DNA of 64,000 bases from Pseudoduganella armeniaca (GTDB lineage: Bacteria > Pseudomonadota > Gammaproteobacteria > Burkholderiales > Burkholderiaceae_D): assembly GCF_003028855.1 (NCBI RefSeq), contig NZ_CP028324.1, positions 3,410,001 to 3,474,000 on the forward strand, in the 5' to 3' direction. Made by a program: the position numbers and the translations under genes. Each line of letters starts with the position of its first letter. Positions within the stretch are counted from its first letter, which is position 1. Below the pieces are notes generated by a model. That model saw only the letters and a list, made by a program, of their open reading frames with translations. It did no database searches and was not told where the DNA came from. Positions 26,226 through 34,143 of the stretch are shown piece after piece.

Positions 26226-28796
26226 ATGGAAGTCATCCGCACCCGCGCGCTGCGCGGCCCGAATCTTTGGAGCCATCACACGGCGATCGAGGCGATCGTC
26301 TCCTGCACGCCGGAGGAACTGGCGGTCGACAAGCTGGCCGGCTTCGAAGTGCGCCTGCGCGCCCGCTTCCCCCGCATCGGCCAGTTCCAGCCGCACGGCC
26401 ATGCGGACGCCGTGCCGATGGCGCACGTGCTGGAGCTGACGGCGCTGGCCCTGCAGGCCGAGGCGGGCTGCCCCGTCACGTTCAGCCGCACCACGGCCAC
26501 CGTGGAGGAAGGCATCTTCCAGACGGTGGTGGAATACACGGAAGAGGAAGTGGGGCTGCGCGCCGTCGAACTGGCCGAGCAGCTGATCAATGCCGCCGTG
26601 GCGGACCAGCCGTTCGACCTGACGGCCGCGCTGACGGAACTGCGCGACCTGGACGAGGACGTGCGCCTGGGCCCGAGCACCGGCGCCATCGTGCAGGCCG
26701 CCGTGGCGCGCAGAATCCCTTACCGCCGCATGACCTCCGGCTCGATGGTGGCGTTCGGCTGGGGCAGCAAGCAGCGCCGCATCCAGGCCGCCGAGATCGA
26801 CGCCACCAGCGCCATCGCCGAATCGATCGCGCAGGACAAGGAACTGACCAAGAAGCTGCTGGACGCCGCCGGCGTGCCGGTGCCGGTCGGCCGCTCCGTC
26901 ACCAGCGCGGAAGACGCGTGGGCGGCGGCGCTGGAGATCGGCCTGCCGGTCGTCATCAAGCCGAAGGACGGCAACCAGGGCAAGGGCGTCACCGTCAACG
27001 TGACGACCGAAGAGGCGACCCACGCGGCGTATCACACGGCGCGCGAGTTCCGCGACGACATCCTGGTCGAGCGCTTCCTGGCCGGCCATGACTTCCGCCT
27101 GCTCGTCATCGGCAACAAGCTGGTGGCCGCCGCGCGCCGCGATCCGCCGCACGTGGTGGGCGACGGCAAGCACTCGGTGCGCGAGCTGGTCGACATCGTC
27201 AACGCCGACCCGCGCCGCGGCAGCGGCCATGCGACCTCGCTGACGAAGATCCGCTTCGACGACATCGCGCTGGCACGCCTGAAGATGCAGGACCTGGACG
27301 CCGACTCGGTGCCGGCCCAGGGCCAGCGCGTCATTCTGCGCAACAACGCCAACCTGTCCACCGGCGGCAGCGCCACCGACGTGACGGACGACGTGCATCC
27401 GGAAGTGGCGGCGCGCGCGGTGGAGGCGGCGCAGATGATCGGTCTCGACATCTGCGGCGTCGACGTGGTGGTGGACAGCGTGCTGCGCCCGATCGAGGAG
27501 CAGAACGGCGGCGTGGTGGAAGTCAACGCGGCACCGGGCCTGCGCATGCACCTGTCGCCGTCCTACGGCAAGGGCCGCCCGATCGGCGAGGCCATCATCG
27601 GCACCCTGTTCGAGGACGGTGACGACGGCCGCATTCCCGTCATCGCCGTCACCGGCACCAACGGCAAGACGACCACGGTGCGCCTGATCGCGCACCTGGT
27701 CGCATCATCCGGCCTGCGCGTCGGCATGACCAATACCGATGGCGTCTACGTCAACGGCCGCCAGATCGACAGCGGCGACTGCTCCGGGCCGAAGAGCGCG
27801 CGCAATGTGCTGCAGCACCCGGACGTGGACGCGGCCGTGTTCGAGACGGCGCGCGGCGGCATCCTGCGCGAAGGCCTGGCGTTCGATCGCTGCAAGGTGG
27901 CCGTGGTGACCAATATCGGCGCGGGCGACCACCTGGGCCTGAACTACATCACCACCGTCGAGGACCTGGCGGTGCTCAAGCGCGTGATCGTGCAGAACGT
28001 GGACGACAACGGCATGGCTGTCCTGAACGCGACCGACCCGATCGTGGCGGCGATGGCGGCCACCTGCCGCGGCAAAGTCACGTTCTTCGGCGCCGACCGC
28101 TACCACCCGGTGGTGGCCACGCATATCGCGCAGGGCCGGCGCACGGTCTACGTGGACAAGGGCGACCTGGTCGCGGTCGAGGGCAAGTTCATGGAGCGCA
28201 TCGCGCTGGCGGACGTGCCGATCACGCGCGCCGGCCAGATCGGCTTCCAGGTCGAGAACGCGATGGCCGCCGTGGCGGCCGCGTGGGGCGCCGGCATCGA
28301 CTGGGCGGCCATCCGCCTGGGCCTGAAGACGTTCACCACGGACAGCCATAACGCACCGGGCCGCTTCAATGTGTTCGACTATCGCGGCGCCACCGTGATC
28401 GCCGACTACGGCCACAATCCGGACGCGATGCTGGCGCTGGTACAGGCGGTGGAGGCGATGCCGGCCAAGCGCCGCTCGGTCGTCATCAGCGGCGCCGGCG
28501 ACCGCCGCGACGAGGACATCCGCCAGCAGACGGAAATCCTCGGCAAGGCGTTCGACCAGGTGGTGCTGTACCAGGACCAGTGCCAGCGCGGCCGCGCCGA
28601 CGGCGAGGTGATCGCGCTGCTGCGCGAAGGCCTGCGCGGCGCCAGCCGCACCAGCCAGGTCGACGAGATCGATGGCGAGTTCATCGCCATCGATACGGCG
28701 CTGGACCGGCTGCAGGACGGCGACTTGTGCCTGATCCTGGTCGACCAGGTGGAGGAGTCGCTGGCGCATATCGCCGCCCGGATCGCGCGGGGATGA
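26226..28796 (+). CDS. cphA: cyanophycin synthetase
   Basis: 856 residues. It makes the storage polymer multi-L-arginyl-poly-L-aspartate with ATP. The ATP-grasp aspartate-adding domain is visible as GLPVVIKPKDGNQGKGV and EVNAAPGLRMHL. The Mur-ligase arginine-adding domain has an intact P-loop, GTNGKTTT, at 477-484, and the AHNAPGR/YGHNPDAM-like C-terminal blocks. Length is normal for the family (850-900). AGGA lies 7 nt before the ATG. No cyanophycinase is visible in this window, so degradation must be encoded elsewhere. Confidence 0.96.
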   Translation: MEVIRTRALRGPNLWSHHTAIEAIVSCTPEELAVDKLAGFEVRLRARFPRIGQFQPHGHADAVPMAHVLELTALALQAEAGCPVTFSRTTATVEEGIFQTVVEYTEEEVGLRAVELAEQLINAAVADQPFDLTAALTELRDLDEDVRLGPSTGAIVQAAVARRIPYRRMTSGSMVAFGWGSKQRRIQAAEIDATSAIAESIAQDKELTKKLLDAAGVPVPVGRSVTSAEDAWAAALEIGLPVVIKPKDGNQGKGVTVNVTTEEATHAAYHTAREFRDDILVERFLAGHDFRLLVIGNKLVAAARRDPPHVVGDGKHSVRELVDIVNADPRRGSGHATSLTKIRFDDIALARLKMQDLDADSVPAQGQRVILRNNANLSTGGSATDVTDDVHPEVAARAVEAAQMIGLDICGVDVVVDSVLRPIEEQNGGVVEVNAAPGLRMHLSPSYGKGRPIGEAIIGTLFEDGDDGRIPVIAVTGTNGKTTTVRLIAHLVASSGLRVGMTNTDGVYVNGRQIDSGDCSGPKSARNVLQHPDVDAAVFETARGGILREGLAFDRCKVAVVTNIGAGDHLGLNYITTVEDLAVLKRVIVQNVDDNGMAVLNATDPIVAAMAATCRGKVTFFGADRYHPVVATHIAQGRRTVYVDKGDLVAVEGKFMERIALADVPITRAGQIGFQVENAMAAVAAAWGAGIDWAAIRLGLKTFTTDSHNAPGRFNVFDYRGATVIADYGHNPDAMLALVQAVEAMPAKRRSVVISGAGDRRDEDIRQQTEILGKAFDQVVLYQDQCQRGRADGEVIALLREGLRGASRTSQVDEIDGEFIAIDTALDRLQDGDLCLILVDQVEESLAHIAARIARG

Positions 28797-28817
28797 TCCA
28801 CGCAACGGTCACCGCTT

Positions 28818-28908
28818 GGGGTCTGTCCCCGCAGGGGACCGACCCCGGTTTTCCACGGTGATCGTCGATCCGGTAAAAACCGGGGTCAGTCCCGAAGGGA
28901 CAGACCCC
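28818..28908. repeat. GGGGTCTGTCCC-type inverted repeat
   Basis: Arms at 28818-28852 and 28876-28908 are near-perfect reverse complements, each beginning or ending with GGGGTCTGTCCC and carrying CCCCGGTTTT. Same family as copies near 20830-21015, 38420-38450, 52486-52830 and 57083-57110. Confidence 0.65.
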
Positions 28909-28945
28909 TAGCCTGAGAAGCAATCGACGGCGCACGCAAGACCCC

Positions 28946-29000
28946 CGGTGACAGGCACCTGTTTTCGGGTCGGAGACCCGAAAACAGGTGCCTGTCACCG
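28946..29000. repeat. perfect 25-bp-arm hairpin at a convergent 3' junction
   Basis: Arms 28946-28970 and 28976-29000 are exact reverse complements around a 5-nt loop. Outer stem CGGTGACAGGCACC. It lies between cphA (plus) and the LacI gene (minus), so it could terminate both. It belongs to a family with copies at 32552-32605 and 58712-58764. Confidence 0.75.
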
Positions 29001-29010
29001 CGGGTTCATC

Positions 29011-30105
29011 TCAAGCCGCCAGCGAATCCGGCTTCAAGGCGACCAACCGCGCCGTCGCCCCATCGATGAACTGCGGCGCGAACGTACGCGTTTGCGCCGT
29101 CACCGTTTCGCCCTCGCGCGCGTCGATCAGCCCCGCCAGCAGATCGGCGGCGGCCTGCGCCATGTGCCCGATCGGCTGGCGCAACGTCGTCAGGTTGTAG
29201 CTGAGCCAGTTGGACGGCTCCACCGCGTCGAACCCCGCCACCGACAGTTGCCCTGGCACGTCCAGGCTGAGCTCGTGGCGGGCGCAATCGAGGCAGCCGA
29301 TCGCCATCACGTCGTTGCCGCAGATGACGGCGTCGGGCACCCGTCCCAGTTGGGCGATGATCTCGCGCAGGCCGTGCGTGCCGCTGGCGTAGTCGAACTG
29401 GCCCGTCACCATGGCCGGTGCCGGCAGCCCCAGCTCGCGCAAGCGGTCGGTCGCGCCATGCCGGCGCTCCGTGGCCACGGGCGAATCGGCCGGGCCGGCG
29501 ATGATGCCGAACTGGCGGTGGCCGGCCGCGGCCAGACGCCCGGCCAGCAGGCGGCCGGCCTCGTACTGGTCGCACAGCACGCTGTTGACACCGTCGGCAC
29601 GGCGCAGGTTGCGGTTGAACACGACCAGCGGCAGCCGGCGCCGCTCGAATTCGCCGATCTGCTCCTCGGTCAGCGCGGCCGCCACGATCGCGCCGTCCAC
29701 CTGGTATTGCCAGATATCGGCCAGCAGTCGGCCGACGTCGGCCTCGTGCTGCATCGTAAACAACAGTACGCGCTTGCCGCGTCGCGCGATCTGGTGCGAC
29801 AGCTCGGCCAGGGCTTCCGGATAGTACAGGTTGGCCATCTGCGAGATGACGACCGCGACCATGTTGGAACGGCGCGTGATCAGGCTGCGTGCCGCCGCGT
29901 TGGGAATATAGTCGAGGCCCGCGGCGGCCTTCATCACGCGGGCATAGGTGGATTTCGATACGCTCGCGCCGGGCTTGAAGCAGCGCGACACGGCGGACTG
30001 CGACACGCCGGCCAGCATGGCGACGTCGTAGGAGGTCACACGGCGCGCCGCGGCCCGGGGCTGCGCTGCCGGTGACACGGCGGATGGTGTTTTCGTTTTG
30101 GTCAT
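29011..30105 (-). CDS. LacI-family transcriptional regulator
   Basis: 364 residues. A LacI helix-turn-helix lies at about 22-48 (SYDVAMLAGVSQSAVSRCF), followed by the hinge helix NAAARSLITRRSN and a periplasmic-binding-protein-like ligand domain (MVAVVISQMANLYYPEAL, VDGAIVAAALT, GNDVMAIGCLD). The ligand is probably a sugar or related metabolite, but no transport or catabolic genes are adjacent. Its end faces cphA across the hairpin at 28946. Confidence 0.9.
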   Translation of the reverse strand: MTKTKTPSAVSPAAQPRAAARRVTSYDVAMLAGVSQSAVSRCFKPGASVSKSTYARVMKAAAGLDYIPNAAARSLITRRSNMVAVVISQMANLYYPEALAELSHQIARRGKRVLLFTMQHEADVGRLLADIWQYQVDGAIVAAALTEEQIGEFERRRLPLVVFNRNLRRADGVNSVLCDQYEAGRLLAGRLAAAGHRQFGIIAGPADSPVATERRHGATDRLRELGLPAPAMVTGQFDYASGTHGLREIIAQLGRVPDAVICGNDVMAIGCLDCARHELSLDVPGQLSVAGFDAVEPSNWLSYNLTTLRQPIGHMAQAAADLLAGLIDAREGETVTAQTRTFAPQFIDGATARLVALKPDSLAA

Positions 30106-30250
30106 CGTCTCTCTGGGTTGCCTATGGGCACCTGTTGTGAGTCTGAGAATAACTGAGACACTTACCGTATGGCAATTATTTCTGCCGAATAACTCCTCGA
30201 CACTGTCGAATTGTCGCGCTCACGCTACCGCGCATGGCTTGAAATCGTGT

Positions 30251-30472
30251 TCACGCCAGCGCGACCGCCGCGACGATCGCCAGCAGCAGCGGCACCGCGG
30301 CGCCGGCGCGGCGGCGCCAGACCGTGCGGGTGCAGCTCAGCGCCTGCTGGTGGCGGTCTTGCAGCGACACGGTGGGCGGCGCGCTGCGCACGGCGGCGCC
30401 ATGCCGGCTGGCGGGGCGGACGACGGCATGCTGGCAGCGCGGGTTGGCGATGGTATTCCCGAGGTATTTCAT
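30251..30472 (-). CDS. small hypothetical protein with C-terminal membrane span
   Basis: 73 residues ending in a hydrophobic run (AAVPLLLAIVAAVALA), suggesting a tail-anchored small membrane protein. GGAG sits 6 nt before the ATG, which is the main support for it being real. No family recognised. Confidence 0.45.
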   Translation of the reverse strand: MKYLGNTIANPRCQHAVVRPASRHGAAVRSAPPTVSLQDRHQQALSCTRTVWRRRAGAAVPLLLAIVAAVALA

Positions 30473-30528
30473 CGTGATCTCCGAGTTTGTGGGAATTTCC
30501 TAGCGTAATTAACCCCGGGCCGCGCTTT

Positions 30529-30542
30529 TTGATCTGGCTCAA
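30529..30542. promoter_or_regulatory. FNR/Anr-like box upstream of the Hsp70-like gene
   Basis: TTGATCTGGCTCAA fits TTGA-N6-TCAA, the half-site pattern of FNR/Anr-type regulators, with one mismatch to TTGAT-N4-ATCAA. A TAAAAT candidate -10 follows at 30555-30560, giving a centre near -31, which is not the classic -41.5. A similar perfect palindrome is at 32675-32688. Confidence 0.35.
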
Positions 30543-30639
30543 ACGGTTCTCTGCTAAAATACCGCCCCTTTGGGCGCCGTGGCGGTGTCGCGACATCCGT
30601 GCGACCGGTCACGACTGCCTTGGCAAATGAAAGGTTGTG

Positions 30640-31890
30640 ATGGCAAATGCTTGCGGTGTCGACTTCGGCACGTCCAATTCCACCGTCGGGTGCGTGCGCC
30701 CGGGCCAGGGTGTCATGCTGGCGCTGGAGGAGGGCAAGACCACGCTGCCGTCCGTCGTGTTCTTCAATGCGGACGATGACCAGGTGACGTTCGGCCGCGC
30801 CGCGCTGGCCGAGTACCTGGCCGGCTACGAAGGCCGCCTGATGCGTTCCCTGAAGAGCCTGCTTGGCACCAGCCTGATGGACGGCCAGACCGAAGTGGCC
30901 GGCCGTGCCGTCTCGTTCCGCACCTTGCTGGCGCAGTTCATCGGCGAACTGAAGCTGCGCGCCGAGCGCGCTGCCGGCCAGTCGTTTTCGTCCGTCGTGC
31001 TGGGTCGCCCGGTGCATTTCATCGACGACAACGGCGAGGCCGACCAGCTGGCGCAGGACACGCTGGCCGAGATCGCCCGTTCCGTCGGTTTTACTCACAT
31101 TGATTTCCAGTTCGAACCGATTGCCGCCGCGTTCGACTACGAGTCGCAGATCGACCGCGAGGAGCTGGTGCTGATCGCCGACATCGGCGGCGGCACGTCC
31201 GACTTCTCGCTGGTGCGGCTGTCGCCGCAGCGGGCCGCGCGGCCCGACCGGCGCGACGACATCCTGGCCAACGGCGGCGTGCACATCGGCGGTACCGATT
31301 TCGACAAATACCTGAGCCTGGCGGCCGTGATGCCGCTGCTGGGCTATGGCACTCAGCTGAAGAACAACAGCGAAATCCCGTCCAGCTATTACTTCAACCT
31401 GGCCACGTGGCACACGATCAACCAGGCGTATACCAAGAAGATGACGACCCAGTTGGCCGAGCTGGTGCGCGACGCCAAGGACCAGCAGGCCCTGAAACGC
31501 CTGCAGAACCTGATCGAGGACCGCGCCGGCCACTGGCTGGCGATGCAGGTGGAGGAGGCCAAGATCGGCCTGTCCACGCACGGCACCGTGCGCATGGAGC
31601 TGGACCGCCTGGCGCCGCTGGCCGTGCTGGACGTGCAGCGCACGCTGTTCGAATCGGCCATCGGCCACCTGGTCGACAATGTCGGCGCCACCGTCGACGG
31701 CCTGCTGGCCGAGGCCGGCGTGCGGCCCGACCAGGTCGATACCGTGTTCTTCACGGGCGGCTCTTCCGGCGTGGGCCTGCTGCGCGAGCACATCGGCGCG
31801 CTGGTGCCGGGCGCGCGCCGCGTCGAGGGCGACCTGTTCGGCAGCATCGGCGCCGGCCTGGCGCTCGACGCCGTGCGCAAGTTCGGCTGA
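30640..31890 (+). CDS. Hsp70-like chaperone/ATPase (YegD-type)
   Basis: 416 residues of the Hsp70/actin ATPase fold without a substrate-binding domain, the size of E. coli YegD. Phosphate-1 motif GVDFGTSNST lies at the N-terminus, phosphate-2 IADIGGGTSDFS near 180, and adenosine motif FTGGSSGVGLL near 370. Function of the family is poorly defined. ATG 30640 has AAAGG upstream; a GTG sits one codon earlier. The following exonuclease gene starts 9 nt after the stop, so they are probably co-transcribed. Confidence 0.88.
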   Translation: MANACGVDFGTSNSTVGCVRPGQGVMLALEEGKTTLPSVVFFNADDDQVTFGRAALAEYLAGYEGRLMRSLKSLLGTSLMDGQTEVAGRAVSFRTLLAQFIGELKLRAERAAGQSFSSVVLGRPVHFIDDNGEADQLAQDTLAEIARSVGFTHIDFQFEPIAAAFDYESQIDREELVLIADIGGGTSDFSLVRLSPQRAARPDRRDDILANGGVHIGGTDFDKYLSLAAVMPLLGYGTQLKNNSEIPSSYYFNLATWHTINQAYTKKMTTQLAELVRDAKDQQALKRLQNLIEDRAGHWLAMQVEEAKIGLSTHGTVRMELDRLAPLAVLDVQRTLFESAIGHLVDNVGATVDGLLAEAGVRPDQVDTVFFTGGSSGVGLLREHIGALVPGARRVEGDLFGSIGAGLALDAVRKFG

Positions 31891-31899
31891 GGGGACATC

Positions 31900-32523
31900 A
31901 TGCTGGCCGCACCGGTTGTCATGCTGGACTTCGAGACCACGGGGCTGTCGCCGGACATGGGCGACCGCATCACGGAAGTGGCGGCGCTGCGCATCGCCGA
32001 CGGGCGCATCGTCGAACGCTACGTCTCGCTGGTCAATTGCCACGTGCGCATCCCGCCGTTCATTACCAGCCTGACCGGTATCACGCAGGCGATGGTGGAT
32101 GGCGCGCCGCCGGCCACGGAAGTGGTGCCGCGCTTGCTGGAATTTATCGGTGGCGACACCCTGGCGGCGCACAACGCCAGTTTCGACGAGAAGTTCCTGC
32201 GCGCCGAGGGCGGCCGGCTGGGCCTGGCGCCCGGCCACGGCGGCACCGTCTGCTCGCTGAAGCTGTCGCGCCGCGTGTTTCCCCAGCTGGGCAGCTACAA
32301 GCTGGGTGTGCTGAGCGGCCGCCTGGGCATTCCGTTCCGCGGCACGGCGCACCGGGCCGAGGCCGACGCCGAGGTCGCCGCCGAACTGCTGCTGCACATC
32401 GGCCGCCACCTGGCCAGCAGCTACGGCATCGCGCGCGTGGACACGCCGCTGCTGCTCTCCGTCAACAAGCTGGCGGCCGCCAAGGTCCACGCCTTCCTGC
32501 AAAAGCACGCGGCTGCCGCATGA
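31900..32523 (+). CDS. DnaQ-like 3'-5' exonuclease
   Basis: 207 residues. ExoI motif DFETTG is at residues 10-15, ExoII HNASFDEKF near 89-97, ExoIII as HRAEADAEVAAELL near 150. This is the DEDDh type related to the polymerase III epsilon subunit. It lacks polymerase-binding extensions, so it may be a repair or RNA-turnover nuclease rather than the replicative proofreader. Confidence 0.9.
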   Translation: MLAAPVVMLDFETTGLSPDMGDRITEVAALRIADGRIVERYVSLVNCHVRIPPFITSLTGITQAMVDGAPPATEVVPRLLEFIGGDTLAAHNASFDEKFLRAEGGRLGLAPGHGGTVCSLKLSRRVFPQLGSYKLGVLSGRLGIPFRGTAHRAEADAEVAAELLLHIGRHLASSYGIARVDTPLLLSVNKLAAAKVHAFLQKHAAAA

Positions 32524-32551
32524 CGGTCAAAGCCGCGGCCTAAAACCCGCC

Positions 32552-32605
32552 GGTGTCAGGCACCCATCTGCGGGACTTGCGTCCCGCAGATGGGTGCCTG
32601 ACACC
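32552..32605. repeat. perfect 25-bp-arm hairpin
   Basis: Arms 32552-32576 and 32581-32605 are exact reverse complements around the loop TTGC. The outer stem GGTGTCAGGCACCC matches the family at 28946 and 58712. It follows the exonuclease gene and could act as its terminator or mRNA 3' stabiliser. Confidence 0.75.
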
Positions 32606-32674
32606 TGGGTCTGGCTTGCGTTCCCGACCAGCCCCATAAAACCCATCTTCTGCCCGACAAAACCAGCCCGGCAA

Positions 32675-32688
32675 TTGAGCCGGCTCAA
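32675..32688. promoter_or_regulatory. TTGAGCCGGCTCAA palindrome upstream of the Sel1 gene
   Basis: Perfect 14-bp palindrome of TTGA-N6-TCAA form. A TATTAA candidate -10 at 32707-32712 would place the palindrome centre near -38 to -40, close to an activating FNR/CRP-type position. Confidence 0.4.
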
Positions 32689-32750
32689 ATGGACTGCGCA
32701 ATCATTTATTAAACTTCTTACAACACGGGGGTGCCGCATCGGGAGCTGAC

Positions 32751-34130
32751 ATGAAACATCGATACTCGGACAACGAAGTGGGCACCTGCGCCTGGTTCCG
32801 CAGCGCCGCCGAGGGCGGCAACCCGTACGCCCAGTTCAACCTGGCGCTGTTGTACAAGAAGGGCAAGGGCGTGGAGCGCGACGAGCGCCAGGCCTTCGCC
32901 TGGATGCGGCTGGCGGCGCTGGCCGGCATCGCGTTTGCCCAGAACCACCTGGGCGCCATGTACTACAACGGCTGCGGCACCCCGCGCGACGACGCCGAGG
33001 CGGTGTTCTGGTTCCGCATGGCGGCGCGGCAGGGCGACGCGTCGGCCCAGCAGAACCTGGGCCTGATGTACCGCAAGGGCCGTGGCGTACCGAAAAACGA
33101 CGACATGGCGCTGACGTGGTTCAGCCGCGCGGCCGAGCAGGGCGTGGCCAGCGCCCAGACCCTGCTGGGCGAAGCCTATGCCCAGGGCCTGGGCACGCGC
33201 CAGAATTTCGCGCTGGCCCTGGCCTGGTTCCGCAAGGCGGCCTTGCAGGGCGATCCGGCGGCGCAGCTGAACCTGGGCCTGATGTACCGGCGCGGCCACG
33301 GCGTACTGCAAAGCGATACCCAGGCGGTGGCCTGGTACCGGCAGGCCGCCGCCCAGGGCCACGCGCCGGCGCAGCGCCATCTGGGCGTGGCCTATGCCGA
33401 GGGGCGCGGCGTCACGGTGGACCTGGAACGGGCCTGCGGCTGGCTGCGCCGCTCGGCCGAGCAGGGCGACGTGGAGGCGCAGTTCAACCTGGGCGTGATG
33501 ACCGCCAATGGCTTCGGCGTGGCGCGCGACGACGTCGCCGCGCTGGCCTGGTACCGCCGCGCCGCCGAGGCCGGCCACGCCTTGGCGCAATATAACCTGG
33601 GCACGATGTACGCCCACGGCCGCGGCGCCGAGCGCGATCCGGCCGAGGCGCTGGTGTGGTACCGCAAGGCCGCGGAGCAGGGCGCGCCGAACGCGCAATT
33701 CAACGTCGGCGTGATCTATGCCAACGGCCATGGCGTGGCGAAGGACGAGACCCGTGCCGTGGCCTGGTACCGCCACGCGGCGGAGCAGGGCGATGCCAGC
33801 GCGCAGAACAACCTGGGCGTGATGTACGCGAACGGCCAGGGCGTGCCGCAGGACGATGCCGAGGCCGTGCGCTGGTACCGCAAGGCGGCCGAACAGGGGC
33901 ATCCGCTGGCCCAGTACAACCTGGGCGGCATGTATCACAGCGGCCGTGGCGTCGAGCGCAATATCGTGCTGTCGTACATGTGGATCTCGCTGGCGGCCGA
34001 GGCCGGCGACGAAACGGCCGGCACCAACCGCAAGCTGATCGAGCAGCGGCTGTCGCGCGAGGAACTGGGCGCGGCGCGCCAGCTGACGCAGCGCTGGCAC
34101 GCCGAGCACCCGGCGCCGGCGCGCCAGTAA
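32751..34130 (+). CDS. Sel1-repeat (TPR-like) protein
   Basis: 459 residues made almost entirely of about twelve 36-residue Sel1 repeats, with the repeated pattern AxxWYRxAAEQGxAxAQxNLGxMYxxGxGVxxD. There is no signal peptide or membrane span, so it should be cytoplasmic, unlike many secreted Sel1 proteins. Such solenoids scaffold protein interactions; no partner is evident from neighbours. The gene has a strong GGGAG upstream of the ATG. Confidence 0.92.
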   Translation: MKHRYSDNEVGTCAWFRSAAEGGNPYAQFNLALLYKKGKGVERDERQAFAWMRLAALAGIAFAQNHLGAMYYNGCGTPRDDAEAVFWFRMAARQGDASAQQNLGLMYRKGRGVPKNDDMALTWFSRAAEQGVASAQTLLGEAYAQGLGTRQNFALALAWFRKAALQGDPAAQLNLGLMYRRGHGVLQSDTQAVAWYRQAAAQGHAPAQRHLGVAYAEGRGVTVDLERACGWLRRSAEQGDVEAQFNLGVMTANGFGVARDDVAALAWYRRAAEAGHALAQYNLGTMYAHGRGAERDPAEALVWYRKAAEQGAPNAQFNVGVIYANGHGVAKDETRAVAWYRHAAEQGDASAQNNLGVMYANGQGVPQDDAEAVRWYRKAAEQGHPLAQYNLGGMYHSGRGVERNIVLSYMWISLAAEAGDETAGTNRKLIEQRLSREELGAARQLTQRWHAEHPAPARQ

Positions 34131-34143
34131 CGCTGGCTGCGCG

